Assembly (NCBI GenBank): GCA_037074765.1
Contig: JBAMDO010000124.1
Location: 1-64,000, forward strand
DNA length: 64,000 nucleotides
Reading direction: 5' to 3'
DNA from: Mansonella perstans
Lineage: Eukaryota; Nematoda; Chromadorea; Rhabditida; Onchocercidae
In this document: positions 13,901 to 25,170 of the stretch, in pieces
How the letters are laid out: the number at the start of each line of letters is the position of its first letter
How positions within the stretch are numbered: the first letter of the stretch is position 1
The notes under the pieces: generated by a model
Databases searched by the model: none
The model's input: only the letters and a program-made list of their open reading frames with translations
What the model was told of the DNA's origin: nothing
Program-made: the position numbers and the translations under genes

Positions 13901-16900
13901 ATACATGCCACTTAGGATATCTTGTAGCAGTTGAAATGATATCGAAACCTAGTGGAATAAATTTTTTCAAGAAGGTTTGAAAACGAATTTCAAAAAGATT
14001 GAATAATTTAGATAATACTATTAGGTCACTTGAGAGTTAGTGATTCAAATTATACCTTCCAACAGATAAAAACAAATTATTTTAATCAAATATCAATTAA
14101 AATGGTGGAACTCTTTGAGGATGGCCAGAATCTATTAGGAAATCGTGTAACCACCAAAAATGGACATTTTACAGAGAATACAAGATTATAAATTAATTTG
14201 CTTCCGAACCAATGCAATTATCGCCAATACAAGTACGCGTACGTTCTTTGCTACCAGCACCGCATCTCACTGAACACTCTGACCATGCCCCCCATTGACT
14301 CCATCCTGGACATGGTGCCAATTCACATTTTGTTACCTGCAAATACTAAAGGTAGCTTTATACATAGTACGATACGAGAAGTGGCTGTTAATATCTTTGT
14401 TCAACTATACGATATCAGAAATCTTTTGATATTATACTTTATAGTATTTTAAAATAGAGAAAGTTTTTTATAGAGTGATGCAATACTACAATCGGGTAAT
14501 ATATTTACAGCAACATAAGATACTTTGTAATTACTGAAAGTTGGCATGATTTGTTAATTACTGATTATTCAGATACCGTGCACCACTATGAATGGCATAA
14601 TGTAAGCATTCATGAAAGAAACTTATCAAAAAACTGTGGGAATAAGTAGCCCAGGAGGAATACCATTTTGAGGAGTAGAAATGGTTCTCATTTTGTGTTG
14701 CTGCAACGAATTCAATCTTTTTATAAACTATTCTATTCTTTTTGATAACTCCACAGCTTTTTCTTATTCTAAGCAATAAATTTACATCAAATTTTCTGAA
14801 TCAAAAAAAAAAAAAAACAATTATTTGCTTGCATAAAATTAGATGAAATATATTGCACCTCATGGTCTGAACCAGTACAGTAACCCACACCAAGATAACA
14901 GTAACGTGATCGTGTCTGTTTACCCATTCCGCATGTTGCTGAAAGTGATTGATGATTTCATCCGATTTTTACTTTCCTGTAGTGGAAGATGAAAAATCTT
15001 AAACGAAGAAAGATATTACTGAAAAATATTTATTTTATGGACAGATAATTTACTACTACAAATACTCCATGAAGTCCAATGAGCCCAGCTTGCTACGCAC
15101 GGAATAACTTGATGACATATGCGCCACTCGACATTTTCACCTATACATTGTTCTGCACTACAAATACGATACCGCTGTATGTTATCACCTATACATTGTT
15201 CTGCACTACAAATACGATACTGATAATTTACTACTACAAATACTCCATGAAGTCCAATGAGCCCAGCTTGCTACACACGGGATAACTTGATGACATGTGC
15301 GCCACTCGACATTTTCACCTATACATTGTTCTGCACTACAAACACGATACCGCTGTATGTTACCAATTCCACACGTTGCCGAACAAAACGACCATTCTGA
15401 CCAATTCGACCACACTGTAAATTCAATAATTTTGTCAGAGACTGCAGTATGAATTACTATAAAGTATATAAGCCATGGATTATTATAAAGCTGTAAATAC
15501 CGCTTATTGCTGGTGGTTGAAGTGGTGGTTGAACAGAAATTGGACATTTCGTTAGACATTCATCGGTGATTCTAAATTGTTGTTGAAGCTAGAAAGGAAA
15601 TCATTCAACTGATGAATATGCGCAGCTGTGAGCGAGATTTCATATGGTTATTCACCTACTATAGTTTTATTTTACAATGGAATGAGTAGCAAAGTCTAAT
15701 CAGCAGAAGAATCAAGGGAGATAATTGATATTGTCTCCTTCGTGAGATATCGATGAATCGAAATATCTGTCCAAGTAAGATTAACAACATCGTTCTGTAC
15801 ATGGCGTTTGCAACTGTGTTACATAAAAATGGTATCTATTATGAAATCCTTAATTGCTTTGGATGATTAGATACACTTTTCGTGTACAATTATCCTGTAA
15901 AACATGATACGCATCTCACTTTCGAGTTTGGTTTAAAGAAAAAATTATTTCGGAATTTTTCTGCATCTTACCCGCATTTTCTGATCGGTGATGAGATTTG
16001 CGGACATTTGTCGAAAATATTCCTGCCAGTAGCAGCATGACCGTTCCATTTGTTTACTGTGTAAACTCATTATTCTCTTATATTCATCACTAAAATAAAA
16101 ATTTTGATGCAATCACTTGTGAAGGATATATCATATCTGATACGATACTTCAAATAGAAAGTAAAACATGATTATTTATCAAAACAAGGGAAGGAAACTT
16201 ACGAACTGACGTCAGGATGTTGGTATGGATACGGTGGATATGATATACTGATACTGACACTTGGAGCGTAACTAGTAATTTTCACGCCATAACCCAATGC
16301 ATGATGAGAAGTGCTTCTAGAGCATCGTCGGCGCTGAATGTTACGACCATATTCACAAACTTGCGACCGAACCTGCCTACCTAAAAAAGATGTGTAATAA
16401 TTCTTCTAGTCAATCTTTTCCTCAATCTCCGACAATTTTTAGGTAAGCTTTTTATTTCATATCACATTTGTTTGAATCGTTGACAACTCATATTCATCCA
16501 TCCAATAGTCTGAAACCTGAAAATGAGAAAACTTATATCAAATCAAATCAAATCCTTTAATGGATACGAGTTATAGTGTTTACCTCGTGGCGAACATTGG
16601 GACCACACTGACCAGGAACCGGTAACTTCAATTGGTCTATCGTAGCCAACGTCTAATACAAAATATATCAGAAATGTTTGGCTCCTTAACTTTAACAATT
16701 AACTTTCTACATGAGGTGCACCAAAAGATCAGATTGTTTTTCTGATTCCATCTACACATAAGGCATTACCATAACGAGAAAGTTTAATGCAATTAATTAT
16801 ACTGCGCTCTTCAATTGATTTAATCGGTTACCTCGTTTTCTTTTTGATACTGTATCGGTAGAGGCCGTGAAATTTGTGAAAAGAGGTGGGAACGGATCGA

Positions 16901-18776
16901 ATTGGCGGCAGTCAGATACGATTTCCAACGATCTTATCATATCCAATTTTCCCATCGGTTTTTCTGGTACTAAAGCAACCTAAAGAAAACGAAGTTTTCA
17001 AGATAAGAAATTCCAAATGAATAATTTAATAAATGTAATAAGATTTTTACTCTCCATGACTGTTTCAGCCTAATTTTAAGTCAGAATCTCTCAAATATCT
17101 GGTACTCATAACCTTCGAAAAACAATTAGTTCATTCCTACTAATTAGTTTTTTGTATCAGTGCATATAAATCTAACAGAATAAATCAATGAGCAAAATCC
17201 CAAAAGTGGATTTCTTCTGCAAAACTTTACTTTTTTATTCTTTGCAAAATCTGTTGCCAAGCCAATCGATACATTTAATAACTAATTCACTTATCACCTA
17301 TCTAGTATAGAGGAGTAAGTATACTAACATCTTGATCGATGCTATTTTTGCTGAAAAGATAACAAATGTGATTCTTGTCCCGCTCATGCAAATAATAGAA
17401 CATCACTGAAAGTTCGTTTATATCAATTCAATGACAAATTTAAATTCAACAATCAAAGGCACATGTTTTAAAAAGTGTAGCTTCATAATTAAGTCATAAT
17501 TGGTTTAATTAAATCACAGTTAAACATATTCTGTAATCTTTGATTGTAAGTGTAAACTGCAAAATTATTTGCAATATTTAATTACAAATATTTAATTTTT
17601 GAAAATTGTTCCTAAGAGAGGTAAGGTTTAAGAATAAAATTCTTGATTAATTATTAGTTCAGTAAAGCAAGAATTCTTCATTTCACTTCAAAATTTCAAT
17701 GTAATAAATTCTTCGTGAATGGAATTTCTATTTTATTTTCTTTTTTCGTCTGTAATTAAAAATTCGTAAATAAGTAATTTGTCATCACCATTACTGTCTA
17801 GAGTTCTCATAAAATTGAAGTGCTAATGTCCATAAATTTGTATACAGCTAACAATCGCATTTAATTTATCAATTGACTCATTAATTTTCTTTCTTTAGTC
17901 ATAAATTTGATTCAGAAAAGAAAAGCTGTCAGTTGCTCATATCAATGCCAGAACAAAGTTTTTAATTTAAAATTAATTTCTGTATGTTTTAACAGATTGT
18001 TTTTGCAATACCGGCAACACATTCCGGATACAAATCAATGCATTTCCAACGGCATTCGCCCGCTGAGTAAAGCACAAGACGTAGGAATGGTTGAACGCCC
18101 ATAAACGCTGTATTGTTATGCATTCGAAGACAAAGTGACTCAATCTAAATTTGGTAAAGCAATGAAATGTTAATGACCGGATTTCCAATTTCTGGCTCAT
18201 TATAATGACTTATGAAATATAAGGAGAAAGTCATTCGTCATTCTTATTTTGTAGATAGTGTAAACATCACTATAATAATCAATTAATTTGACGCTTTAAT
18301 CAAATTAACTCCGAATAAGTCGTATATTCAAAAACCTTATGCTTTCAAAATTCTTAGAGAATTTATTGCTTGCTACTTAAATGTTTGGAAAGTATTTGGT
18401 AAGAAATCGACGTTTAAAAATTAGTTTATCCTAATTAATATCACTAAGGGAAGAAAAAGTGCTTTACATACCCAGTAGTTTTCTTTATAATCGTATAACT
18501 TAGTTTAATTGTTTTACTTATCATTATTTAGTGAGAATTTTTTGTTTAGCTGCATTAAAAAAGCTTTCTTTGCATTAGTTTCTCTCTCTCTCTTCCTCTC
18601 TTATATCTACATATTACTCTTAAGAATTTAGAAAACTTCATGTGCATGTATCACGTGTTCATAAAATGGTTAGCAGATTGTTTAACAGGATGTGAAATCA
18701 GGTTTTACTTCTGTAGCATTAAGAACTGGAGTCATATTGTCAACGAGCGTTTCATTAGCTTTTATCGCAACTAGTC
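10979..18776 (-). CDS. PAN/apple-like plus thrombospondin type 1 repeat extracellular protein
   Basis: Eighteen exons read high to low: 18776-18709, 18144-17994, 17405-17329, 16979-16832, 16652-16584, 16380-16203, 16089-15972, 15588-15501, 15414-15232, 14938-14859, 14336-14210, 13824-13684, 13464-13324, 13184-13030, 12719-12561, 11952-11826, 11677-11275, 11066-10979 (stop). All phases agree. The first three exons give a cysteine-rich segment ([14 protein letters not shown], then HICYLFS) resembling a PAN/apple domain. The rest encodes one early divergent TSR (SWSVWSQC), then eight canonical TSRs with WxxWxxW/CSxTCGxG motifs, a Pro-rich insert ([12 protein letters not shown]) and a last partial TSR. 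TSRs of this type are usually C-mannosylated on the Trp residues and O-fucosylated, and bind matrix or receptors. The 5' exon is unsettled (see 19667-19775). Specific orthologue not recognised; a nematode matrix or guidance role is inference. Confidence 0.82.
15044..15362. repeat. 178-bp tandem duplication of a TSR exon segment
   Basis: Copy B (15222-15362) covers the 3' part of the TSR exon 15414-15232 plus its splice donor. Copy A (15044-15184) repeats it 178 bp away with only four mismatches over 141 bp, inside the following intron. Copy A keeps the donor and an open frame but has no usable splice acceptor, since the nearest AG is 12 bp past the copy B donor. Read straight through, copy B runs into a stop. 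Confidence 0.9.
15137..15220. repeat. Nested 36-bp repeat, offset 48 bp
   Basis: Positions 15137-15172 recur exactly at 15185-15220. The second copy forms the junction between the two 178-bp units, so copy A encodes the CSAEQC part of the TSR twice. Confidence 0.9.
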
Positions 18777-19666
18777 CTGAAAAAAAAACAACAAACTGCT
18801 AATTTCTTTTCTTTTTATTAAAATTTGGAATTTCTTTCTTTTTAGATTTAAAAATTTGACTTTGCTAAATTTAGCAAATTGCTAAAATCCTTCAATAATT
18901 CTATGCACAAAAGAATCTCATCAGATTTTACTGATATGATTTTAAAAAATTGTACGAAACAACGAAATAGTTTGTTTTTTCTTGTAACATCTACAGTACA
19001 CTGCACCCTTACCGTATTATCGTTGTTAATTCAAAAAATTTAGTTTCTGAAATAGAGCAGAACAATTTTTTTTTTTGTTTTTTGCAAGAAGAGGAATGAT
19101 GAAAAAATGTTTCTAATTAATTTTCGTTACATTAGTAAAGCGTGATCGAGAAAAAAATTTTTCATTTTACTTTTAAATACACATCATTAGCTGGTCAGCT
19201 GTTTATTTGAAAGGAGAAATGAAAACAAAAATTGACGGATCTATGGCCATTACGATGTAACATAAATCAAAAATATTCAATTAAATCTTATTTCATTTTC
19301 AACAATTTTTTTCATAGACAATAATTCATGTAAAATAATTTGGATTATTACTATAGAGCTAAAACATGAAAAAAAAGAAAAGTTCTTGTGCGAATGAACT
19401 AAAAAAAAAGATGGATTTTCGAATTCAATAATTAGTCTTGATAAAGTATAAATTCAACTTTTATATGCAATCGAAACTATCCTGGAAATATGGGATAAGT
19501 TTTAAGCGAAGATACTTGTGTTAAAAATATCTTTTTCCCAAGCAGAATTGTGGTTTTTGAAATTTTAAATCATGTTGCGAAAAGCAACATAAAAAAAAAT
19601 TATAATGGTAAGGACAACGGTAGTAATGGCAGTAGTTGTTAGCTATGATAATAGTGATAGTTGTAC

Positions 19667-19775
19667 TGTTAACAATAAAAACGTAAACGATAGCAACAAC
19701 AATGATAATCAAAATAGAAGAGGAAGAGATGGGATAAAAATGTTGAAAGAAATGACAATTAAAACAACGAACCAT
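19667..19775 (-). CDS. Candidate 5' exon of the TSR gene (signal anchor)
   Basis: The frame starts MVRCFNCHFF, has a long hydrophobic run (ILIIIVVAIVYVFIV) and a GTACAA donor that leaves phase 1, as the exon 18776-18709 requires. Joined to the eighteen exons it would make an 869-residue protein. However, the hydrophobic run comes from ATT-rich simple sequence, the donor is weak and no trans-splice acceptor is obvious, so this may be chance. Confidence 0.25.
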
Positions 19776-20810
19776 TGATACAGGAAGGAAGCAGTGAAGG
19801 AAAGATGAAAAATGTCATCAGAATCCATAGCATCTTTCCTTCTCCTTTTTCCATCTTTTTGCAGCTGCCTGAACGTTACGTCCCGTATGTTTGAAACTGT
19901 CTTACAAGCTTACTTATACCTTTTATCATTCTTATTCATAAGTAATCCTTTGAAAAAGACAGCAATTTTTCAGCGAAACCACGCCTATGTCTGCTCTTTC
20001 ATTTATTGTTTCCTTTACTTTTTTTTTATTTAGAAACATTCGTTAAATTATTAATCAAAATATGAATAAAAACTGCTCAAGATTAAAAAGGCAATAGGGA
20101 ATATTTCATATTTAGAATTAAAACAAATTTTCACTGGAAGCTGATTACTTATACCTCTAGGCGATTCTCCCGATTTTCAAAATCTTTCAACGATTTCTTC
20201 ATTCCGACCTTTCTGCTATTATTGCTTACAATTTCAATCATGTAATAAAACTTTGGACCTCGTTTATGGAAATATGTCAAAACTGTGAGATATTTATTAT
20301 ATGGACTTCACTTGAGAGATTGAGGGATTTGATTCGCATTTTTATTTAGCTTATTCCAGAAGATAGATATCATTTTATCGAAATATAATGCTTTCAAGTT
20401 AATTTTTTAGACAAAACGGAAATTAATCATTTCCATATGATCTTTTTCGCATGATGAAAAAAAAAACTACTGTTGTATGCTAAAAAAATCGCTAAAGACG
20501 TCATCAAACATCCTGTTGCAACATGACGTTAGTAATTTCGACTGCTTAATTTTACTTTCCACTTTAGTAGGAATTTACAAGATTTCTAAAATTTGCTTGC
20601 AATAGATTTTCGACTGCTGCAACCTTTTATTTCAAAATTCCGGCTTATTCACACAAATTTCTACTAGAAGCCAAGTGATACAAAACATTATTAGAAATGC
20701 AAGAAATAATCATCTGTATTTACTAATGTTAGGTTTTTGAAATTAAAATTTGATAACATCTTAGCTTGCAAATACTACACCTTGGAGTCTTCTGTGAAGA
20801 AGCCCCCTAA

Positions 20811-20826
20811 GTATCATGCATGATAC
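20811..20826. repeat. 16-bp perfect palindrome
   Basis: GTATCATGCATGATAC equals its own reverse complement. No flanking element explains it. Confidence 0.6.
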
Positions 20827-21537
20827 TAAGGAATCTTCTGGAAACATCTGTGAGACTTTTCCTACTGAAAACAAGATTTTTTTCAAACGTGGAAGACAAA
20901 CGACTGTGAAATGTTCCAACACAAAGATTTTTTCTTCCTCATATTCCAGCAACATTTTTTTAGAATTCCAGGCAGCAACCGCAGTATTTCCAGAAACAAA
21001 TTCCTAACAACTGTCGTTCTTTTTGCATGTGTTCCAGTGACTAGCACTACGGAGCAATTGCCTCATACGTACCGAAAAAAGAAAACCACCACATTCACGA
21101 TGCAAGCAAGTTGCTTATTTCTTTAAAATTTTTTTAACAAATTAGGCAGTAAGACTCATACGTAAATACCATCTCCATTTACTCGAAGACATTTTAATTG
21201 TATTTGATAAATGTAGTAATTTGAAACTCGGAAAAGTTGAACCGATAATATCATTTTCCAGAAACAAAAAAGATTAAAAGCAGTTCTTACAGATCCTCAA
21301 CGCAAAATTAATAGTTACGGATAATTCTGTCGGAAAAAACCGAAGCAAATTTTTCTTTTAATATTTTAATTGAGTCATCCATACAGTTTTCTGATGCACT
21401 GACTGTGTAAGATGTAGTAAGTGAGTAGTAATGTTTAAATTTTTTCTCGCGCCTCGAACCATCGTATTTACGATAATAGACAAGACATCTATCGTAATGA
21501 TCAATTTCATGCTCCTATGCTACCAATATGTAATTCT

Positions 21538-21910
21538 TTATACGTATCCATGAAAGTACAATCTATCTAAATAGCCACCAACCTCTAAGACTGCGTTGTA
21601 AATCCTCTGTAACTCTAAAAGTCCAAATTCTTTGTTGTCTATACATACCAATACCACTATAGAAGGGATGGAATCAACTACAAAGCACCAGTTCTGTTTC
21701 CAAAAGCAGCGACGCATCACGATCCGTCCACACGCCCGAGAACTTGGTCATCAGAGTGGAAACTCTATCCCAATTAGTTACCTGTGACCAAACTTCTAGT
21801 CTAATAAAGGTAATTTTTAATGGTTTAATGGTATCGTTCATATGTTTTCTCCTTTGGCAAACTATTTTTTGAGCTGTAATGGAAATTATCACCCAATAAG
21901 GTTCAAACAT
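21538..21910 (-). other. Two overlapping open frames, possible decayed coding sequence
   Basis: Frame 1 (21910-21674) includes WDRVSTLMTKFSGVW. Frame 2 (21720-21538) includes DNKEFGLLELQRIYNAVLE and ends at a GTATAA that could be a donor. Their composition looks more like protein than the surrounding frames, but they overlap in different frames and I recognise neither. A frameshifted pseudogene or chance are both possible. Confidence 0.2.
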
Positions 21911-22238
21911 ATAAGCGGATGTCGCCAGGCTAATTTGCCTTTTACCTTAGTTAACCCTTTTAATGAATCTTGAAACTATGAAAGGATGACACGCGACTCA
22001 CCAGGTAAGTTCTTTTCACTTTACCTCCTCACATCAATATGGAAGAAAGGACATATGAGGAGAAATGAAGACTGTATGTAAACCAATCATGTATGATGCA
22101 AAGAACAAGTTTTTACACAATTTGTATTTTCACTGGTATTAAGCAGTTTCAAAATCATACATTTTCAGTACTTTTTTCACATTACTAAATAGTATTCATG
22201 AAAGAATACGAGGATAAAGCTTCCTGCATATTCAAAAC

Positions 22239-22254
22239 ATATATATATATATAT
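22239..22254. repeat. (AT)n microsatellite
   Basis: Short run of AT dinucleotides; a similar one lies at 23504-23522. Confidence 0.85.
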
Positions 22255-23407
22255 GTCTTGAATCACCTCTATAAGCACCAACAACCAGAAACATAATCGC
22301 ACAAGCTTACCGAAACTACGATGTTATATTGGCTTTGCTCGTATCACATAGATATTTATTCACCGAAAACTAATTATGCTTCCGAAGAATCCTGAAACGA
22401 GAAAAACAAAACAAAACCACTGTTCCATCAACCAGTTCTGAATTAACAATCATAAATTTCAGGATAATGCATTAGGAATCATATGACAATCATCTGTCCG
22501 GTTCCAGATGAGGATTTGTAAAGAGTGTAATGGATAACTTGGAACTAGAAATTTCAGTTTTGCAACTTATTTCATCAACATTATTCTCAGAGCACTACTC
22601 TCTATACAACTAAAAGAATAACACAGCCGAGCACAACCAACAAACTTACCACAATGAGGCTTTTCTTTTACAACATGGCAGCTATTATCAGAAAAAAAAA
22701 AAAACCATCATTTATTAGAAAATTCCATAATTCATATTTAGTTTATTTGGCTCAAATCAATTTCATTATATTGAGCGGCATCCCGCTGACTACTTTACTC
22801 AAATACTTGAAAAATTAAAAGTAAAATCCTTCTGTTTCAGAAGATATGCAGCAGCTGAAAAACCAAAATACGATAAAGAGGAAATATACAACACTACCCT
22901 ACAAAAAGTGGTCCGTAATAAGCTGAAACTCAACTACCTACATCATTTTATAAAATATAAAGATTTCAAATGCCGTAAATCTTTGCTTGAGTAGCATTTT
23001 GTACTGAAGTTATAGAAAGATCGCAAAAAATTGACAAATCACCAAAAAATTTATAAACTGAAATTTACCGAATGAATAGAAGAAGTTCTAATTCTTTCCT
23101 GAAATACTATTTGTAGAATGAAGAATTTTATTTGGAAATATAAATTTATAGTTAGCAATTAAAACAACTTGAACAAATGACTAAGCAAGCATTGTTTCAT
23201 GAAAATTTTTTTAGATGATTTATGATGATAGCAATTTTTCGAAAATAAAGTCAAATCCAGTTACAAATATCAAAACAATGATAATTTCTGAATTATGAAA
23301 AGTAAAAGATGAAATCTGCTTTACATTATTTACGTAAGAACCACATAAAAAACTTACTTCATAATATCCATTGTAACGGACAATTTCTATCTATACTGGG
23401 TTCTTCA

Positions 23408-25136
23408 TCATCGCTTCCTTCGCTGTATATTACCATTCATTAATCAAAAATAGCTTTTAGCTGTTTCAAAAAGGACAAGACGACTGAGAAACACTCCAGC
23501 TTACATATATATATATATATATTTTTATTACAAAACTTCACTTGAATGAACTTCACCAAATCCAACTTTTCATCAGATTTAATTAAAATTTCAATGCTTC
23601 CCCTATATCCAAGTTGAAAAAAAATACCAGAAACCTCTTAACTGCTTCGCTATGACGTAAAGGCACTTGGGATACGTTAGGTGTTTCAAATCCGTCACAC
23701 TTCTTTTTAATCACCGAATAGTAGTAACGATGAGGAAACGAACACTGAAATTTAATTTAAAAAAAAAAAAAACTTTGGCGCCATTTGTATAAAAAACTTA
23801 GAGAGAGAAAGAGCACAGAATTAACGATTGCGGAAGGTTCTAACTTTCAAACATCGCGAAAAATATGAATCATATCAAAAAGAAGGGAAACGGTATATGG
23901 ACTTGCCGGAAAGAATATCAGTGCACTCATAAATCCCTTAAAAACCTAACATCAATAATTCTCTCCTTTCCCACCAACTTTCCACCCTCATTTCGTTTAT
24001 TTCTTTATTAACATTATGGCTCAGAAAGAAGATTAGACATCTTTCAAAGAATGCATGTGAATTCAACCGAAAGAATTAACACATTAATTAGCATCCTCAA
24101 TGTGAAGTTCACGTCATCGCCAAATCCGCCTACAATTCAAGAAAAAAAACTTTTCAATATTTTATAATGTTTATAACAACTTTTCCTTTTTTAAATGAAA
24201 TTACGGTTTAAATGCTCGCAAGCTAAATTAATTCCTTAAGCCCTAAGCAAGTGGTGCATATTTCTCATAAGTGCTATAGGAAATTTAAATAACGTACGCC
24301 CGAACTTCTTTTACAAACTCCTCGATTGAAATCTTCACATGGTTTACTACCAACAGCATGTTTGACATGCAAATATGGACAATGGTCATCGGAACAAGTA
24401 AAACGCAAAAAATAATCACAGATTGGCATCTGATGTGAGGAAAGGCAATGCGCCTGTTTACAACGACCACGACAAAAACCCGTCATCAATCTGAAATTAG
24501 CTCAGTGAAATCTATCCGGTTCTTCAACTTCATATAAAATTACCATATTGCCAGAAGATGCAATGAATTTGATTATAAAACAAATCTGACAGCTTCCAGG
24601 TATGATTTATTTGAAACCAAAGAAAAATAAAACCTTACTTGCTACAAATTTTTGTTATCCTGTGCGTAGAATCACCATTATGATCGAACGGACAAAAGGC
24701 ACCAGCCAGGCAATAACCATGTTCCGCAAACTCGAAACACTCGTGAGATGCCGCCGTATACAATTTGTCTTTAAAATCACATTCTTGCATGTGAAATTAT
24801 TAATATTAAATTAAATAATCAACTCCATATACAAAAAAAGAAAATAACAAAATGAAGTTCAGCTATCCAATGATGAAACTTGTCCAATAAGAAAAATTTG
24901 TACTCCAGATTAAAATGGATTATTTAAGAATATTTGTTCTTACCTTTAATTCTACGAAGCCGACAATTTATCCTTTGCATTTTAAATGGAACATTATACA
25001 CCGAAGCAGTTTGCTAAAACAGCACTTCATGAATAATGCATGAACTATAAACAAGTAAAAATTAATAAAAATCAGCTGAAACAAGAATATCACTAGGTGA
25101 TCCCTATACTTATATGTGTACAGTGTGCCTCTCTAA

Positions 25137-25170
<34 letters not shown>

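Larger units (their letters stand above)
18777..23407. other. Long stretch without a convincing gene
   Basis: Lies upstream of the TSR gene and downstream of the ZC3H3-like gene, both minus strand. 18.8-20.7 kb is plain AT-rich DNA apart from a possible 5' exon of the TSR gene. 20.75-22.7 kb has a more mixed composition, scattered open frames on both strands and several good isolated donors (CACCAG/GTAAGT at 22005-22016 on plus; TTGTG/GTAAGT near 22650 on minus), but no chain of coding exons could be built. It may hold UTR exons, a noncoding transcript or a decayed gene. AT repeats occur at 22239-22254 and 23504-23522. Confidence 0.5.

Noticed and set aside
15053..15200. Copy A of the TSR duplication as a separate functional exon
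   Set aside because: No acceptor at a workable distance, and reading through from copy B meets a stop. The copy B exon joins the next exon in phase.
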